Shown: positions 48,015 to 57,929, numbered from the stretch's first letter. The stretch: DNA of 64,000 bases from Bradyrhizobium sp. AZCC 2262 (GCF_036924535.1 NZ_JAZHRT010000001.1:3596001-3660000), one strand, 5' to 3'. Numbers and translations are program-made. The notes: generated by a model not told the origin, from the sequence alone.

Positions 48015-48093
48015 AATACCTTGATGCTATCCCCGCCCAGCCGCCCGCCCCGTCATGGGGACTCATCCCTATGTGGAAATGAAACGACAAGAC

Positions 48094-48297
48094 TCACCCC
48101 ATCCCGAACTCACGTGTGGGCTTCGGATCGGTCTCGAACAACCGTTGTGCGGCCTCGGCGTTCGTGGCGCAGCGCTCAAGCCAGCGAGCCACGAGAAAAT
48201 CAACCCGCGCGGCAAATCGCAGTTGAGCCGCTGCCAGCACAAACCTCGCGTCCAAACTCCGATCGGATGGTCTCTTGACGTCGTTGCGGGCGTTCAT
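48094..48297 (-). CDS. Small hypothetical protein
   Basis: 67 residues from the ATG at 48297, fixed by AGGAGGGCAAG directly upstream. Mostly helical and basic (VLAAAQLRFAARVDFLVARW, LERCATNAEAAQRLFE). No family. The next 400 bp to the right (48424-48822) contain no supportable gene; one leftward frame there lacks start signals. Confidence 0.55.
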   Translation of the reverse strand: MNARNDVKRPSDRSLDARFVLAAAQLRFAARVDFLVARWLERCATNAEAAQRLFETDPKPTREFGMG

Positions 48298-48822
48298 CTT
48301 GCCCTCCTGCCGTTTCGGCGGAGGGAGCGGCCCTGCACCGAGAGTTACACTCTTGCTTTGCGGATCAGCCCCGCTTCGAGCTGAAAATTCGGACCCCGTG
48401 TCATCACGGACATGCACGACCAATCGGCCAGCCGAATAAGCGGCCGGACGCGGGCGGCAGTCTCTGCGATGTGTGTGCGTGCGTGGCGCATTAGGTCCTC
48501 AGGAGTGCAGGCAATTTCACCCGTGACGAATGTCGTGATCTAAACGCAGAGAAACTTCAGCGCGTCAAATGTTTTATGCTCACGAGGTGCGGAATTTGTT
48601 GCGTGCTGGCAATTTTAGAACGCCCGCGCGGCCGGCTGGGTTCGAAAATTTCAAGCTGTCGTCAATTGGCGGAAGCGCCGGCATGTCCGCTGGCGGGCAT
48701 TTTTGCTTGTGTTCGTGGGCACTGCCTACCATGCCAGGCTGAGCCAGAAGCATTGTGTTTGGCCGACGCTTGAACAGTGCTCCCACGGTTCGCATCATCG
48801 GATGATGACGAAAAGCGATCCC

Positions 48823-49335
48823 TTAGCTGGACCAAATATCTTCTGCGCGCTCCAATAAATGCTGGTTAGCAGGGCCAAGCGTGCCCCAAAACACGAGCCG
48901 GACGTGCGCTAGAAGCGCAGAGAGTGCCGTTCGCTGACGCGGAGAAGCAATACCTGAGAACTCGGTCCACCATTTTCCACGCGGCGCATGATCTTTGTTG
49001 TGAGGAACTATCGCTTCGAGGGCATAGTCAACAAAATCAATCTCCCGAGATACTCCAAGAATGATCGAGGGAACGTAATACATGAAGGTCGTGGGCTCGA
49101 AATAGCCTCTGGCTACGGCGGGCGATGCCCCGACCATTCTCCAATCCATAAGGCTAACTTCCGTCCACGGACGCCCGGATATCCTGTTTCCGAGTTCCTG
49201 GCGTATGTCGCGATCGAACGAGTCTTTCCCTTCGGCCCAAAAAAATTGGACAGGTAGCGGCGCTACTGGAAAGGCCGTCCTGACAAGATTTAAAAACTCT
49301 GCATTGTCCGCCGCGACGTCCTCCGGAGAGGGCAT
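48823..49335 (-). CDS. Hypothetical protein (DUF6714-like pattern)
   Basis: 170 residues. The pattern WTEVSLMDWRMVGASPAVAR - GYFEPTTFMYYVPSIILGVS - SPRQRTALSALLAHVRLVFW resembles small uncharacterised proteins grouped as DUF6714, where a trailing beta-helix core holds FxxPxxFxYYLP. The assignment is tentative. It is only 3 bp from the SDR gene in the same direction, so cotranscription is likely. Confidence 0.65.
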   Translation of the reverse strand: MPSPEDVAADNAEFLNLVRTAFPVAPLPVQFFWAEGKDSFDRDIRQELGNRISGRPWTEVSLMDWRMVGASPAVARGYFEPTTFMYYVPSIILGVSREIDFVDYALEAIVPHNKDHAPRGKWWTEFSGIASPRQRTALSALLAHVRLVFWGTLGPANQHLLERAEDIWSS

Positions 49336-49338
49336 TGT

Positions 49339-50154
49339 TCACGCCCTCCGCGCCACTCCACCGGCATTCATGCCGCCATCGATGACGAGCTCGGTGCCGG
49401 TCACATAACGCGAGGCATCCGACGCCAGATACAGCACGCCCTGCGCAATTTCCGCAGCCTCGCCGGCGCGGCCGAGCGGGGTTACAAGTTTCGCGCGCTC
49501 CTCGGGATCGATCGGCGCGTTCTGCCCGCTGCCTGCGGCTCCCGTCGGGATCTTGCCCCAGATCGGCGTGTCGATGATGCCGGGATGCACGGAGTTGACG
49601 CGGATGCCGTCGCCAAACGTCGCGCATTCCATCGCGATCGACTTGGCGAACAGCCGGACACCGCCCTTGGTCGCGGAGTAACCGGAAAGACTGGCCGCGC
49701 CGCGCAGGCCCGCCAGCGACGACATCATGATGACGGAGCCGCCGCCGGTCTTGCGCATCGCCGGGAGGCAATGCTTCACCGACAAAAACACGCCATCGAG
49801 ATTGATCGCGGTCTGCCGCCGCCAATCCTCAAGCGACATCTCGGTGATCGACGGCACGGCAATGCCGATGCCGGCGTTCGAAACCAGCACGTCGAGCCGG
49901 CCGTAGCGCTTCATCACGTCGGCCACCACTTCGATCCATCGTTCCTCGCTGGTGACGTCGTGGTGCAGGAAGGCCGCCTCCCCACCCGCCTTCTTGATCC
50001 GCGCAACGACCTCGGGGCCTCTGAGATCGTCGACATCGGTCACAGCGACCGACGCGCCTTCGCGCGCCAGCAATTCGGAAACCGCTTCGCCAATGCCGGA
50101 AGCGCCGCCCGTCACCAGCGCGACCTTGCCCTGAACCTGCCCTGTCATTTCCAC
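49339..50154 (-). CDS. Short-chain dehydrogenase/reductase
   Basis: A 271-residue Rossmann-fold enzyme. NAD(P) motif TGGASGIGEAVSELL (about 14-28), then NAG (VSNAGIGIAVPSIT), a Ser near SVIMMSSLAGL and the catalytic YSATKGGVRLF (YxxxK). The C-terminal YVTGTELVIDGGMNAGG is typical. Asp in VTDVDDLRG suggests NAD preference. Substrate unknown; it may form an operon with the hypothetical gene downstream. Confidence 0.92.
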   Translation of the reverse strand: MEMTGQVQGKVALVTGGASGIGEAVSELLAREGASVAVTDVDDLRGPEVVARIKKAGGEAAFLHHDVTSEERWIEVVADVMKRYGRLDVLVSNAGIGIAVPSITEMSLEDWRRQTAINLDGVFLSVKHCLPAMRKTGGGSVIMMSSLAGLRGAASLSGYSATKGGVRLFAKSIAMECATFGDGIRVNSVHPGIIDTPIWGKIPTGAAGSGQNAPIDPEERAKLVTPLGRAGEAAEIAQGVLYLASDASRYVTGTELVIDGGMNAGGVARRA

Positions 50155-50181
50155 TCCCGTTTGTTGTTCTTGGTTGTCGAA

Positions 50182-52023
50182 TTATCTGATCAAGGCCGGT
50201 CCCGGATCCGGCACCGCGACGTCGAGCACGCGCAACTGCACGCGTTCCGAGCCCTGAAAGCGATCGACCGCGAGCGATCCTGCCACATGCAGCGGCTGAC
50301 CGCGGTTCTGCGTCAGCGCGTGGCCGAGCTTTTGTCCGACCGAGCGAAACGCGATGCCGTTGACGACGGCGCCGTCACCGGACTTGAAGCGCAGGCGCAG
50401 ATGCGCCTGACCGACCTCGTCGGCATAGACGAGCTGATGCGCCGGCAGTGCGATCACAGGCTCCGGGTTGGCCGCGCCGAACGGCCCGGCGCGGTTCAGC
50501 ATCGTCGCGAACTCCACGGTTATGCTGCGCGCGCTGACGGCGCCATCGATGAACAGCTCGTGCTCGTGACGGGAATTGGCGACGTCCTCGGCCAGCGCGC
50601 TTTCCATGAAGGCGCGAAACTCCGCGAGCTTCTCTTTCCGCAGCGTGACACCCGCGGCCATGGCATGGCCGCCGCCCTTCATCAGCAATTTTTCCTTCAC
50701 CGCCTGCCGCACGGCTTTTCCGAGATCTACGCCCGAGATCGAGCGGCCCGAGCCGGTGCCGATGCCGCCCGGCTCCAGCGCAATTGCAAAGGCAGGCCGC
50801 GCAAATTTCTCCTTCAGCCGCGAAGCGACGAGACCAACGATGCCGGGATGCCAGCCCTCGGCGGCGGTCACGATCACCGCGCCCTTGTCCTCTAGCCCGA
50901 GCGAGGCCAGCGCCTCGGCCTCGGCTTGCGCCTCCGCCGCCTGCTCGATGATGCGGCGCTCGCCGTTGAGCCGGTCGAGTTCGGCCGCGATCCGCGCGGC
51001 CTCCGAGACGTCGCCCTCCAGCAAAAGCCGCACCCCGAGATCGGCGCGCCCGATCCGGCCCCCAGCATTGATGCGCGGCCCCAGCATGAAGCCGAGATGC
51101 CAGGCCTCGGGCGGCCCGTTCAGCCGCGCCACATCCATCAGCGCGGTATGGCCGACATGGTCGCGGCGGCGCATCGCGATCAGCCCCTTGGCAACAAAGG
51201 CGCGGTTGAGCCCGGTCAGGGGCGCGACGTCGGCCACGGTGCCGAGCGCCACATGGTGCAGCATACCCAGAAGATCCGGCTCCGGACGCTCGGCATTCCA
51301 GAAGCCACGGCCGCGCAATTCACGGTTCACCGCGACCAGCGTGATTAGCACGAGGCCGACGGCAGCGAGATGGCCGAGGCCGGAGAGATCGTCTGGCCGG
51401 TTCGGGTTCACCAGCGCATCGACCTCGGGCAATTCGTCGCCGGTCTGGTGGTGGTCGATGACGACGACCGACATGCCTAGCTTCCGCGCTTCCGCCAGCG
51501 GCTCGAGGCTGGTGGTGCCGCAATCGACGGTGACGAGCAGCGTGGCGCCTTTGCCAGCAAGCGCGCGCACCGCCTCGACATTGGGCCCGTAGCCTTCGAA
51601 GATGCGGTCGGGGATGTGGATCAAGGGATCAAGTCCGCAATGGCGCAGGTGCCAGGCCAGCAGCGCCGCCGAGGTCGCGCCGTCGACGTCGTAATCGCCG
51701 AAGATCGCGACCTTCTCCCCGCGCACAGCCGCATCCGCGATGCGCCTCGCCGCCGTCTCCATCGCCGTCACGGTGTGGGGGTCGGGCATCAGTTTGCGGA
51801 TGGTCGGATCGAGAAAGTCCTCGACCTCGTCGATCCCGACCTCGCGCCCCGCCAGTACCCGCGCCAGCATCTCCGGCAATTGGTAGCGCTGCGTGATCGC
51901 CAGCGCCCGCACCGCTCCCCTGGCGTCGAGGCGGTCGCGCCACAATTTACCCGTCGCTGAACGCGACACGCCGAGAAACGCCGGCGGCAGTTCAACGGGA
52001 AGTGCGGATGCGGGAAGCGTCAT
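50182..52023 (-). CDS. recJ: Single-stranded-DNA-specific exonuclease RecJ
   Basis: 613 residues from the ATG at 52023. The DHH motifs of the 5'-3' exonuclease are present: FGDYDVDGATSAALLAWHLR (about 106-125), VVVIDHHQTGDELPEVDALV (DHH) and GPRINAGGRIG. The DHHA1 domain and OB-fold follow (GGGHAMAAGVTLRKEKLAEF; GPFGAANPEPV). Acts in recombination and mismatch repair in the cytoplasm. The frame is open upstream without a better start. Confidence 0.95.
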   Translation of the reverse strand: MTLPASALPVELPPAFLGVSRSATGKLWRDRLDARGAVRALAITQRYQLPEMLARVLAGREVGIDEVEDFLDPTIRKLMPDPHTVTAMETAARRIADAAVRGEKVAIFGDYDVDGATSAALLAWHLRHCGLDPLIHIPDRIFEGYGPNVEAVRALAGKGATLLVTVDCGTTSLEPLAEARKLGMSVVVIDHHQTGDELPEVDALVNPNRPDDLSGLGHLAAVGLVLITLVAVNRELRGRGFWNAERPEPDLLGMLHHVALGTVADVAPLTGLNRAFVAKGLIAMRRRDHVGHTALMDVARLNGPPEAWHLGFMLGPRINAGGRIGRADLGVRLLLEGDVSEAARIAAELDRLNGERRIIEQAAEAQAEAEALASLGLEDKGAVIVTAAEGWHPGIVGLVASRLKEKFARPAFAIALEPGGIGTGSGRSISGVDLGKAVRQAVKEKLLMKGGGHAMAAGVTLRKEKLAEFRAFMESALAEDVANSRHEHELFIDGAVSARSITVEFATMLNRAGPFGAANPEPVIALPAHQLVYADEVGQAHLRLRFKSGDGAVVNGIAFRSVGQKLGHALTQNRGQPLHVAGSLAVDRFQGSERVQLRVLDVAVPDPGPALIR

Positions 52024-52334
52024 GATGCCTTCGAGAAATAGGGCCAAAGCGGCCCTTCGGCAAACGCAAAGCAAGGGCGATGGCGGAAGCGGCTGCGCGC
52101 GAATCGTTGCGGTGAAGCTGACACAACCTCGGCCCCGTCAGCTTTGAGCCTATGCCGACAAAAACGACTTGCACAAAGAAGATGCAACTTGTCCCCGTAA
52201 TACTACCCGCGGGACGCCGGAAATTAAACCAATCGTTAGCCATGATCCCCGACAAAGGAGACAACACGCTCTCGTTGAGTCCCGCCGATCCGCAGAAGAT
52301 CGACATCAGCACAAAGACTGAGGAATTGCCGCCA

Positions 52335-53429
52335 ATGTCCGTCGCGCTTCGCTCCCAAACCGCAACGACCGCAAAACAGTCAGCCAATGCAGCGGGCGCC
52401 GAAGACGAGGCCGACGTTTCCGCGCTGATCGCGAGATTGACCGCCGAGGTCAACCAGGTCGCCTGCGAGAAGACCAAGTCGATCCAGAAGATCACCAACC
52501 AGATGAAGATGCTGGCGCTGAACGCGCTGATCGAGAGCTCGCGCGCCGGTGCCCAAGGCGCCGGCTTTGCCGTGGTGGCGCAGGAAGTGCGCAATGTCGG
52601 CCAGCAGGTCGAGACCATCGCCCGCGAGCTTGAAAGCCAGCTCACCAACCGGACCGGCAATCTGATGAACTCGATCGCGCAGATGGCCGACCGCTCACGC
52701 GGCGAGCGCATGGTCGATCTGTCGCTGAACGCCATCGAGCTGATCGACCGCAACCTCTATGAGCGCACCTGCGACGTGCGCTGGTGGGCGACCGATTCCG
52801 CCGTCGTCGATTGCGCGGCGGCGCCGGAGACCGCCGCGGTCGCGCATGCGTCGGAACGGATGGCCGTGATCCTCGGCGCCTACACCGTCTATCTCGACCT
52901 CTGGCTATGCGATCTCGACGGCAATGTGCGCGTCAACGGCCGCGCCGATCGCTTTGGCGTCGTGGGCCAGAACGTGGCGCACACAAAATGGTTTCGCGGG
53001 GCACGGGACCTGCGCTCCGGCGACGATTACGCCGTCGGCGACGTCGAATGCCAGCCCCTGCTCGGCAACGCCCAGGTGGTGACCTATTGCGCCAGCGTTC
53101 GCGCCGGCGGCAAGGCCAACGGCAAGCCGACCGGCGTGCTCGCGGTCCATTTCGACTGGGAGCCGCAAGCCCGCGCCATCGTCCAGGGCGTGCGCGTGGG
53201 CGCCGCCGACAAGGCGCGCGTGCTGCTGGTCGATTCGAATTTCCGGGTGATCGCAGCATCCGACGGCCAGGGCCTGCTCACCGAACGCGTCTCGCTTCCG
53301 CTGGAGGGGCGACGCTCCGGCTTCCATCAGGACCGCTCCGGCGCACTGGTCGCCTTCCACGCCACGCCCGGCTACGAAACCTATAAGGGCCTTGGCTGGT
53401 TCGGCGTGATCCAGGGCGGGGCCGGGTAG
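52335..53429 (+). CDS. Soluble chemoreceptor-like protein with C-terminal Cache-type domain
   Basis: 364 residues from the ATG at 52335 (GAGGA upstream); in-frame starts at 52242 or 52152 would add residues but lack ribosome sites. The N-terminal part is an MCP signalling tip (QKITNQMKMLALNALIESSR, AGFAVVAQEVRNVGQQ). The C-terminal 220 residues look like a dCache/PAS-like sensor (YTVYLDLWLCDLDGNVRVNG, VLLVDSNFRVIAASDGQGLL). No transmembrane helix or HAMP. This order, output before sensor, is the reverse of most receptors. Confidence 0.82.
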   Translation: MSVALRSQTATTAKQSANAAGAEDEADVSALIARLTAEVNQVACEKTKSIQKITNQMKMLALNALIESSRAGAQGAGFAVVAQEVRNVGQQVETIARELESQLTNRTGNLMNSIAQMADRSRGERMVDLSLNAIELIDRNLYERTCDVRWWATDSAVVDCAAAPETAAVAHASERMAVILGAYTVYLDLWLCDLDGNVRVNGRADRFGVVGQNVAHTKWFRGARDLRSGDDYAVGDVECQPLLGNAQVVTYCASVRAGGKANGKPTGVLAVHFDWEPQARAIVQGVRVGAADKARVLLVDSNFRVIAASDGQGLLTERVSLPLEGRRSGFHQDRSGALVAFHATPGYETYKGLGWFGVIQGGAG

Positions 53430-53443
53430 GCTCGCGAACGCCG

Positions 53444-54163
53444 CTAACAGCCCAACCGGTCGGCGATCCCGCCAAAATCCTTGGCGACGATGTCCCAGTC
53501 GCCCCTGGCTTCGAAATCATATTTCTGGTGCGGGCCGTATTCGGTCGGCCTTGCGACAAAGGCGGTCTTGAGGCCGAGCTTCTGCGCGGCCTTCAGATCG
53601 TTGTTGTGGGCGGCGACCATCATCACCTGCTCCGGCGGCAGGCAGAGCAGTTTGGCCGCACCAAGATAGGTTTCGGGATCGGGCTTGTAGTGCTCGAACA
53701 ACTCCGCCGACATGACGAGGTCCCACGGCAGCCCGGCGAACTTTGCCATGTTGGTCAGCAGCGCGACATTGCCGTTGGAGAGCGGCGAGATGATGTATTT
53801 TGTCTTCAGCCGCGTCAGGCCGGGGACGCTGTCGGGCCAGGGATGCAGGCGGTGCCAGCCCATCGTCAGGTAATGCAAATCGGCGTCGCTCAAGCCTTGA
53901 ATCGAAAACTGCGCGACCAGTTTTTCCAGCGACTGCCGGTGCAGCGTATCCAGGATCTGATAGCCGCGCTCGGGATGCTTGCGCACCTCGTCCATCGAGG
54001 CGGCATAGACGGCGCGCCAGCCGTCGACCAAAGCGGTCCAGTCGACCTTGATGCCTGAGGTCTCCGACCATTTGGTGAAATCGTTGATGAGGCTGGTGCG
54101 CCAGTCGACGACGGTGCCGAACACATCGAACACCAGCGCCTTCACCGCGGACACATCGGACAT
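53444..54163 (-). CDS. Haloacid dehalogenase type II (HAD superfamily)
   Basis: 239 residues from the ATG at 54163 (GGGAGGG upstream). The nucleophile motif is VKALVFDVFGTVVDWRTSLI (Asp about residue 11), then the Ser/Thr motif in YIISPLSNGNVALLTNMAKF, Lys in FEHYKPDPETYLGAAKLL and the acidic motif (VMMVAAHNNDLKAAQKLG). The pattern matches L-2-haloacid dehalogenases; the true substrate may be another small acid or phosphate. Confidence 0.87.
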   Translation of the reverse strand: MSDVSAVKALVFDVFGTVVDWRTSLINDFTKWSETSGIKVDWTALVDGWRAVYAASMDEVRKHPERGYQILDTLHRQSLEKLVAQFSIQGLSDADLHYLTMGWHRLHPWPDSVPGLTRLKTKYIISPLSNGNVALLTNMAKFAGLPWDLVMSAELFEHYKPDPETYLGAAKLLCLPPEQVMMVAAHNNDLKAAQKLGLKTAFVARPTEYGPHQKYDFEARGDWDIVAKDFGGIADRLGC

Positions 54164-54196
54164 GCGAGCCCTCCCCTGTTTTTGTTTTTCTGACGC

Positions 54197-54276
54197 CGTC
54201 ATTCCGGGGCGCGCGCAGCGCGAACCCGGAATCTCGAGGTTCCGGGTTCGATGCTTTGCATCGCCCCGGAACGACG
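54197..54276. repeat. REP-like palindromic repeat (type C)
   Basis: Outer arms CGTCATTCCGGGGCG / CGCCCCGGAACGACG enclose a perfect 10-bp inner hairpin GAACCCGGAA-tctcgagg-TTCCGGGTTC (54222-54249). It is of the form of the abundant Bradyrhizobium REP elements, between two leftward genes. Confidence 0.8.
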
Positions 54277-54286
54277 AGGGGTATCA

Positions 54287-55285
54287 TCAATCCAAATGAA
54301 ACTTATCCAGCTGCCGATGCTCGGCCTTGATATAGCGCACCGTGCCCGTCACCGAGCGCATCACCACCGTTTCGGTCTCGATCACGTCCTTGCGGAACTT
54401 GACCCCTGACAGCAGCGAGCCCGTGGTGACGCCGGTTGCCGCGAACAGGCAGTCGCCCCGCACCATGTCCTCGATGCCGTAGATCATCTTCGGATCGGTC
54501 ACGCCCATCTTGTGCGCGCGCTCCCGTTTCTCGTCGCTGTCGAGGATCAGCCGGCACTGCATCTGGCCGCCGATGCAGCGCAGCGCCGCCGCGGCCAGCA
54601 CGCCCTCGGGCGCACCGCCGGTGCCGATATACATGTCAACACCCGTGTTATCGGGATCGGCGCAATGGATCACGCCCGCCACGTCACCGTCGGTGATCAG
54701 CCGCACCGCGGCGCCGGTCGAGCGGACGCCGGCGATGATATCGGCGTGGCGCGGTCGATCGAGCACCAGCACCGTAATCGCGCCAGGCTCGACGCCCTTC
54801 GCTTTGGCGAGCCGGCGGACATTGTCGGCAGGCGACGCGTCGAGTTCGACCACGCCCTTGGCGTAGCCCGGGCCAACCGCGAGCTTCTGCATGTAGACAT
54901 CGGGCGCGTGCAACAGCGTGCCGCCATCGGCCATCGCCATGGTCGCGATCGCGCCCGGCATGTTTTTGGCGCAGAGCGTGGTGCCTTCCAGCGGGTCGAC
55001 GGCGATATCGACCTGCGGACCGGCGTTCAGCCCGACCTTCTCGCCGATGAACAGCATCGGCGCCTCGTCGCGCTCGCCCTCGCCGATCACGATGGTGCCT
55101 TCGATCGGCAGCTTGTTGAGTTCGCGGCGCATCGCATCGACCGCGGCCTGGTCCGCTGGCTTCTCCTGGCCGTGGCCGCGCAGCCGCGCGGCCGAAACCG
55201 CAGCACGCTCCGTCACTCGCACGATTTCGAGCGTCAGGATACGCTCGAGCAGCAGTTGCGGCGGAACGGAAATATGGGTCGACAT
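54287..55285 (-). CDS. glpX: Class II fructose-1,6-bisphosphatase (GlpX)
   Basis: 332 residues. Class II motifs: AAVDAMRRELNKLPIEGTIV, IGEGERDEAPMLFIGEKVG, and the metal-binding DIAVDPLEGTTLCAKNMPGA (about 94-113), then DVYMQKLAVGPGYAKGVVEL. Hydrolyses fructose 1,6-bisphosphate in gluconeogenesis and, in autotrophs, the Calvin cycle. Downstream in the same direction lies the HAD gene after a REP element; upstream lies hom. Confidence 0.95.
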   Translation of the reverse strand: MSTHISVPPQLLLERILTLEIVRVTERAAVSAARLRGHGQEKPADQAAVDAMRRELNKLPIEGTIVIGEGERDEAPMLFIGEKVGLNAGPQVDIAVDPLEGTTLCAKNMPGAIATMAMADGGTLLHAPDVYMQKLAVGPGYAKGVVELDASPADNVRRLAKAKGVEPGAITVLVLDRPRHADIIAGVRSTGAAVRLITDGDVAGVIHCADPDNTGVDMYIGTGGAPEGVLAAAALRCIGGQMQCRLILDSDEKRERAHKMGVTDPKMIYGIEDMVRGDCLFAATGVTTGSLLSGVKFRKDVIETETVVMRSVTGTVRYIKAEHRQLDKFHLD

Positions 55286-55362
55286 CAGCTTACTCCCTTA
55301 AACCTGCATAGCGGCCCCGCGGCCGCAATCAATCCTCTGACGCGTTCCGAACAGAACGCGCG

Positions 55363-56682
55363 CTAGTTCTTTTCGATCCGTATCACCTGCGGCCGGCCAC
55401 TGATCACCTTGTCGCGCTGAACGGCTTCCAGCGCGCGGTAGACCGCGTCCTCGGAAGTTGCGTAGGTAATCAGGATAACCGGAACCGGTGACGGCTTCTT
55501 CGCGGAGCCATTCGCATCGACGCCTTCTGGATGGCGCTGCACGATCGATTCCAGCGAGATCTTCTGTTCGGCTAGGCGGGTGGCGATGGTGGCGGCGGTG
55601 CCGGCCAGGTCGCGCGCCATCAGGCGGATGTAGTAGCCGCCCTCGTGGCGCTCCATCGGCGCCTTGCTGGTTTCGCGCAGCCGATCCACGGGACGTCCGA
55701 AAGGTTTGGCGTGAATGCCGCGCGCCACATCCGCAATGTCGGCAACGACCGCGGACGCCGTCGCGGCGCCGCCGGCGCCGGGTCCCACCAGCGTGATCGG
55801 CGGAATGCCTTCGCCATCGATGGTGACGGCGTTGGTGACGCCCATCACCTGCGCGATCGAGGATGATTTCGGCACCATGGTCGGATGCACGCGCTGCTCA
55901 ATGCCCTTGGCGGTCCGTACCGCCACGCCCAGCAGTTTGACGCGGTAGCCCAGTTCTTCCGCCGCACGCAGATCTTCCGGCGCGATCGAGGAGATGCCTT
56001 CGACATAGACCGCGCTCTGCGCCACCTTGGTGCCGAAGGCGAGGCTCGCAAGAATCGCAAGCTTCTGCGCGGTGTCATGGCCGTCGACGTCGAAGGACGG
56101 GTTGGCTTCGGCATAGCCGAGCCGCTGCGCGTCCTTCAGGCATTCGGCAAATGACAGACCCTCCTGCTCCATCCGGCTCAGGATGTAGTTGCAGGTGCCG
56201 TTGAGGATGCCGTAGACGCGGTTGACGCCCGTGCCGGCAAGGCCCTCGCGCAGGGTCTTGATGACCGGAATGGCGGCGCCGACCGCCGCCTCGAAATTCA
56301 GGGCGCCGCCATGCTTCTCGGCGGCCTTCGCCAGCCGAATTCCATGCTTGGCGATCAGCGCCTTGTTGGCGGTTACGACCGACTTGCCGGCCTTCAGCGC
56401 GGCCTCGATCGCCGACAGCGCCGGCTCGCCGGAGCCGCCCATCAGCTCGACGAAGCAATCGACGTTGGGGTCAGAGGCCAGCGCCAGCGGGCTTTTGGCC
56501 CAGTCGATGCCGCGCAGGTCGAGTGCGCGCTTTTTTGCCTTTGAGCGCGCGGTGACGGCAACGACGCGCACGCCACGCCCGCTGCGCTCGGACAGCGTCC
56601 GCGACTGCTCTTCGATGAGGCGGACGACTTCGGCGCCAACCGTGCCGAGCCCTGCGATACCCACTCTCAGGGGTGCGACCAT
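55363..56682 (-). CDS. hom: Homoserine dehydrogenase
   Basis: 439 residues. NAD(P) motif LRVGIAGLGTVGAEVVRLIE (about 5-24); catalytic domain with LNFEAAVGAAIPVIKTLREG, YGILNGTCNYILSRMEQEG and ANPSFDVDGHDTAQKLAILA; C-terminal ACT domain (about 350-435; YYIRLMARDLAGTAATIATR) for threonine feedback. Reduces aspartate semialdehyde to homoserine. It begins 26 bp after the aminotransferase stop, so they form an operon. Confidence 0.95.
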   Translation of the reverse strand: MVAPLRVGIAGLGTVGAEVVRLIEEQSRTLSERSGRGVRVVAVTARSKAKKRALDLRGIDWAKSPLALASDPNVDCFVELMGGSGEPALSAIEAALKAGKSVVTANKALIAKHGIRLAKAAEKHGGALNFEAAVGAAIPVIKTLREGLAGTGVNRVYGILNGTCNYILSRMEQEGLSFAECLKDAQRLGYAEANPSFDVDGHDTAQKLAILASLAFGTKVAQSAVYVEGISSIAPEDLRAAEELGYRVKLLGVAVRTAKGIEQRVHPTMVPKSSSIAQVMGVTNAVTIDGEGIPPITLVGPGAGGAATASAVVADIADVARGIHAKPFGRPVDRLRETSKAPMERHEGGYYIRLMARDLAGTAATIATRLAEQKISLESIVQRHPEGVDANGSAKKPSPVPVILITYATSEDAVYRALEAVQRDKVISGRPQVIRIEKN

Positions 56683-56708
56683 AATGAGGTAACCTGCAAT
56701 AAAAGAAA

Positions 56709-57929
56709 TTAGCGCCGATTGGCGAGAGGAACCACGTTGTGCAACGTTTCAATACCGCTTTCAAGGAAGCGGCGCACCCCGCGAGCGGCCTGGCGGATAC
56801 GTTGCTCGTTTTCCACCATGGCGATGCGGACATAGCCCTCGCCATGCTCGCCAAAGGCGACGCCGGGCGAAACCACCACGCCGGATTTCTCCACCATCAG
56901 GGTCGCGAACTGCATGCTGCCGACGCCCTCGAAGGTCTTGGGCAGCGGCGCCCAGGCGAACATCGAGGCCTGCGGCGGCGGAATCTCCCAGCCCGCCCGG
57001 CCAAACGATTCGACCAGCGCGTCGCGGCGCTTGCGGTAGGTGTCGCGCATTTCCTTGATGCAATCGTCCGGCCCGTTCAGCGCCGCGGTAGCGGCCACCT
57101 GGATCGGCGTGAACGCGCCGTAGTCGAGGTAGGATTTCACGCGCGCCAGCGCTGCGATGATCCGCTCGTTGCCGACGGCAAAGCCCATGCGCCAGCCCGC
57201 CATCGAGAACGTCTTCGACATCGAGGTGAACTCGACGGTGACGTCCATCGCGCCGGGAACCTGCAGCACCGAGGGCGGCGGATTGTTGTCGTCGAAATAG
57301 ACTTCGGCGTAAGCCAAATCCGACAGGATGAAGATCTCATGCTTCTTCGCAAATGCCACCAGATCCCGGTAGAAATCGAGGTCGGCGACATAGGCGGTCG
57401 GATTGGAGGGATAGCAGACGATCAATGCGATCGGCTTCGGGATCGAATGGATGATCGCGCGTTCCACCGCCTCGAAAAACTGCGGCGTCGGTTCCGAAGG
57501 CACCGAGCGGATCACGCCGCCCGCCATCAGGAAGCCGAAGGCATGTATAGGATAGCTCGGATTGGGGCACAGCACGACGTCGCCGGGCGCGGTGATCGCC
57601 TGCGCCACATTGGCAAAGCCTTCCTTCGAGCCCAACGTCGCGACGATCTGGGTGTCCGGATTGAGTTTTACGCCGAACCGCCGCCCGTAATAGGCGGCTT
57701 GCGCCTTGCGCAGGCCGTTGATGCCGCGTGAGGCCGAGTAGCGGTCGGTCCGCGGCTTGCCGAGCGTCTCCTTCAGCTTCTCCAGCACATGAGGTGGCGT
57801 CGGCAGGTCCGGATTACCCATGCCCATGTCGATGATGTCGGCCCCGGCATTGCGCGCGGCCGCCTTGGCCTGGTTGACCTTCTCGAACACGTAAGGCGGC
57901 AGGCGGCGGATGCGGTAAAAATCTTCCAT
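56709..57929 (-). CDS. PLP-dependent class I aminotransferase (LL-DAP aminotransferase/AlaA-like)
   Basis: 406 residues. Fold type I pattern: DIIDMGMGNPDLPTPPHVLE, RYSASRGINGLRKAQAAYY, VCYPSNPTAYVADLDFYRDL, LSDLAYAEVYFDD, and the PLP lysine in TSMSKTFSMAGWRMGFAV (about residue 240). Commonly annotated as LL-diaminopimelate aminotransferase, though close relatives are alanine or aspartate aminotransferases. Coupling to hom suggests work in the aspartate-family pathway. The 258 bp upstream (57930-58187) contain no gene. Confidence 0.88.
   Translation of the reverse strand: MEDFYRIRRLPPYVFEKVNQAKAAARNAGADIIDMGMGNPDLPTPPHVLEKLKETLGKPRTDRYSASRGINGLRKAQAAYYGRRFGVKLNPDTQIVATLGSKEGFANVAQAITAPGDVVLCPNPSYPIHAFGFLMAGGVIRSVPSEPTPQFFEAVERAIIHSIPKPIALIVCYPSNPTAYVADLDFYRDLVAFAKKHEIFILSDLAYAEVYFDDNNPPPSVLQVPGAMDVTVEFTSMSKTFSMAGWRMGFAVGNERIIAALARVKSYLDYGAFTPIQVAATAALNGPDDCIKEMRDTYRKRRDALVESFGRAGWEIPPPQASMFAWAPLPKTFEGVGSMQFATLMVEKSGVVVSPGVAFGEHGEGYVRIAMVENEQRIRQAARGVRRFLESGIETLHNVVPLANRR

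Noticed and set aside
48580..48798. 72-codon leftward frame
   Set aside because: No ribosome site and unconvincing composition; the surrounding 400 bp seem non-coding.
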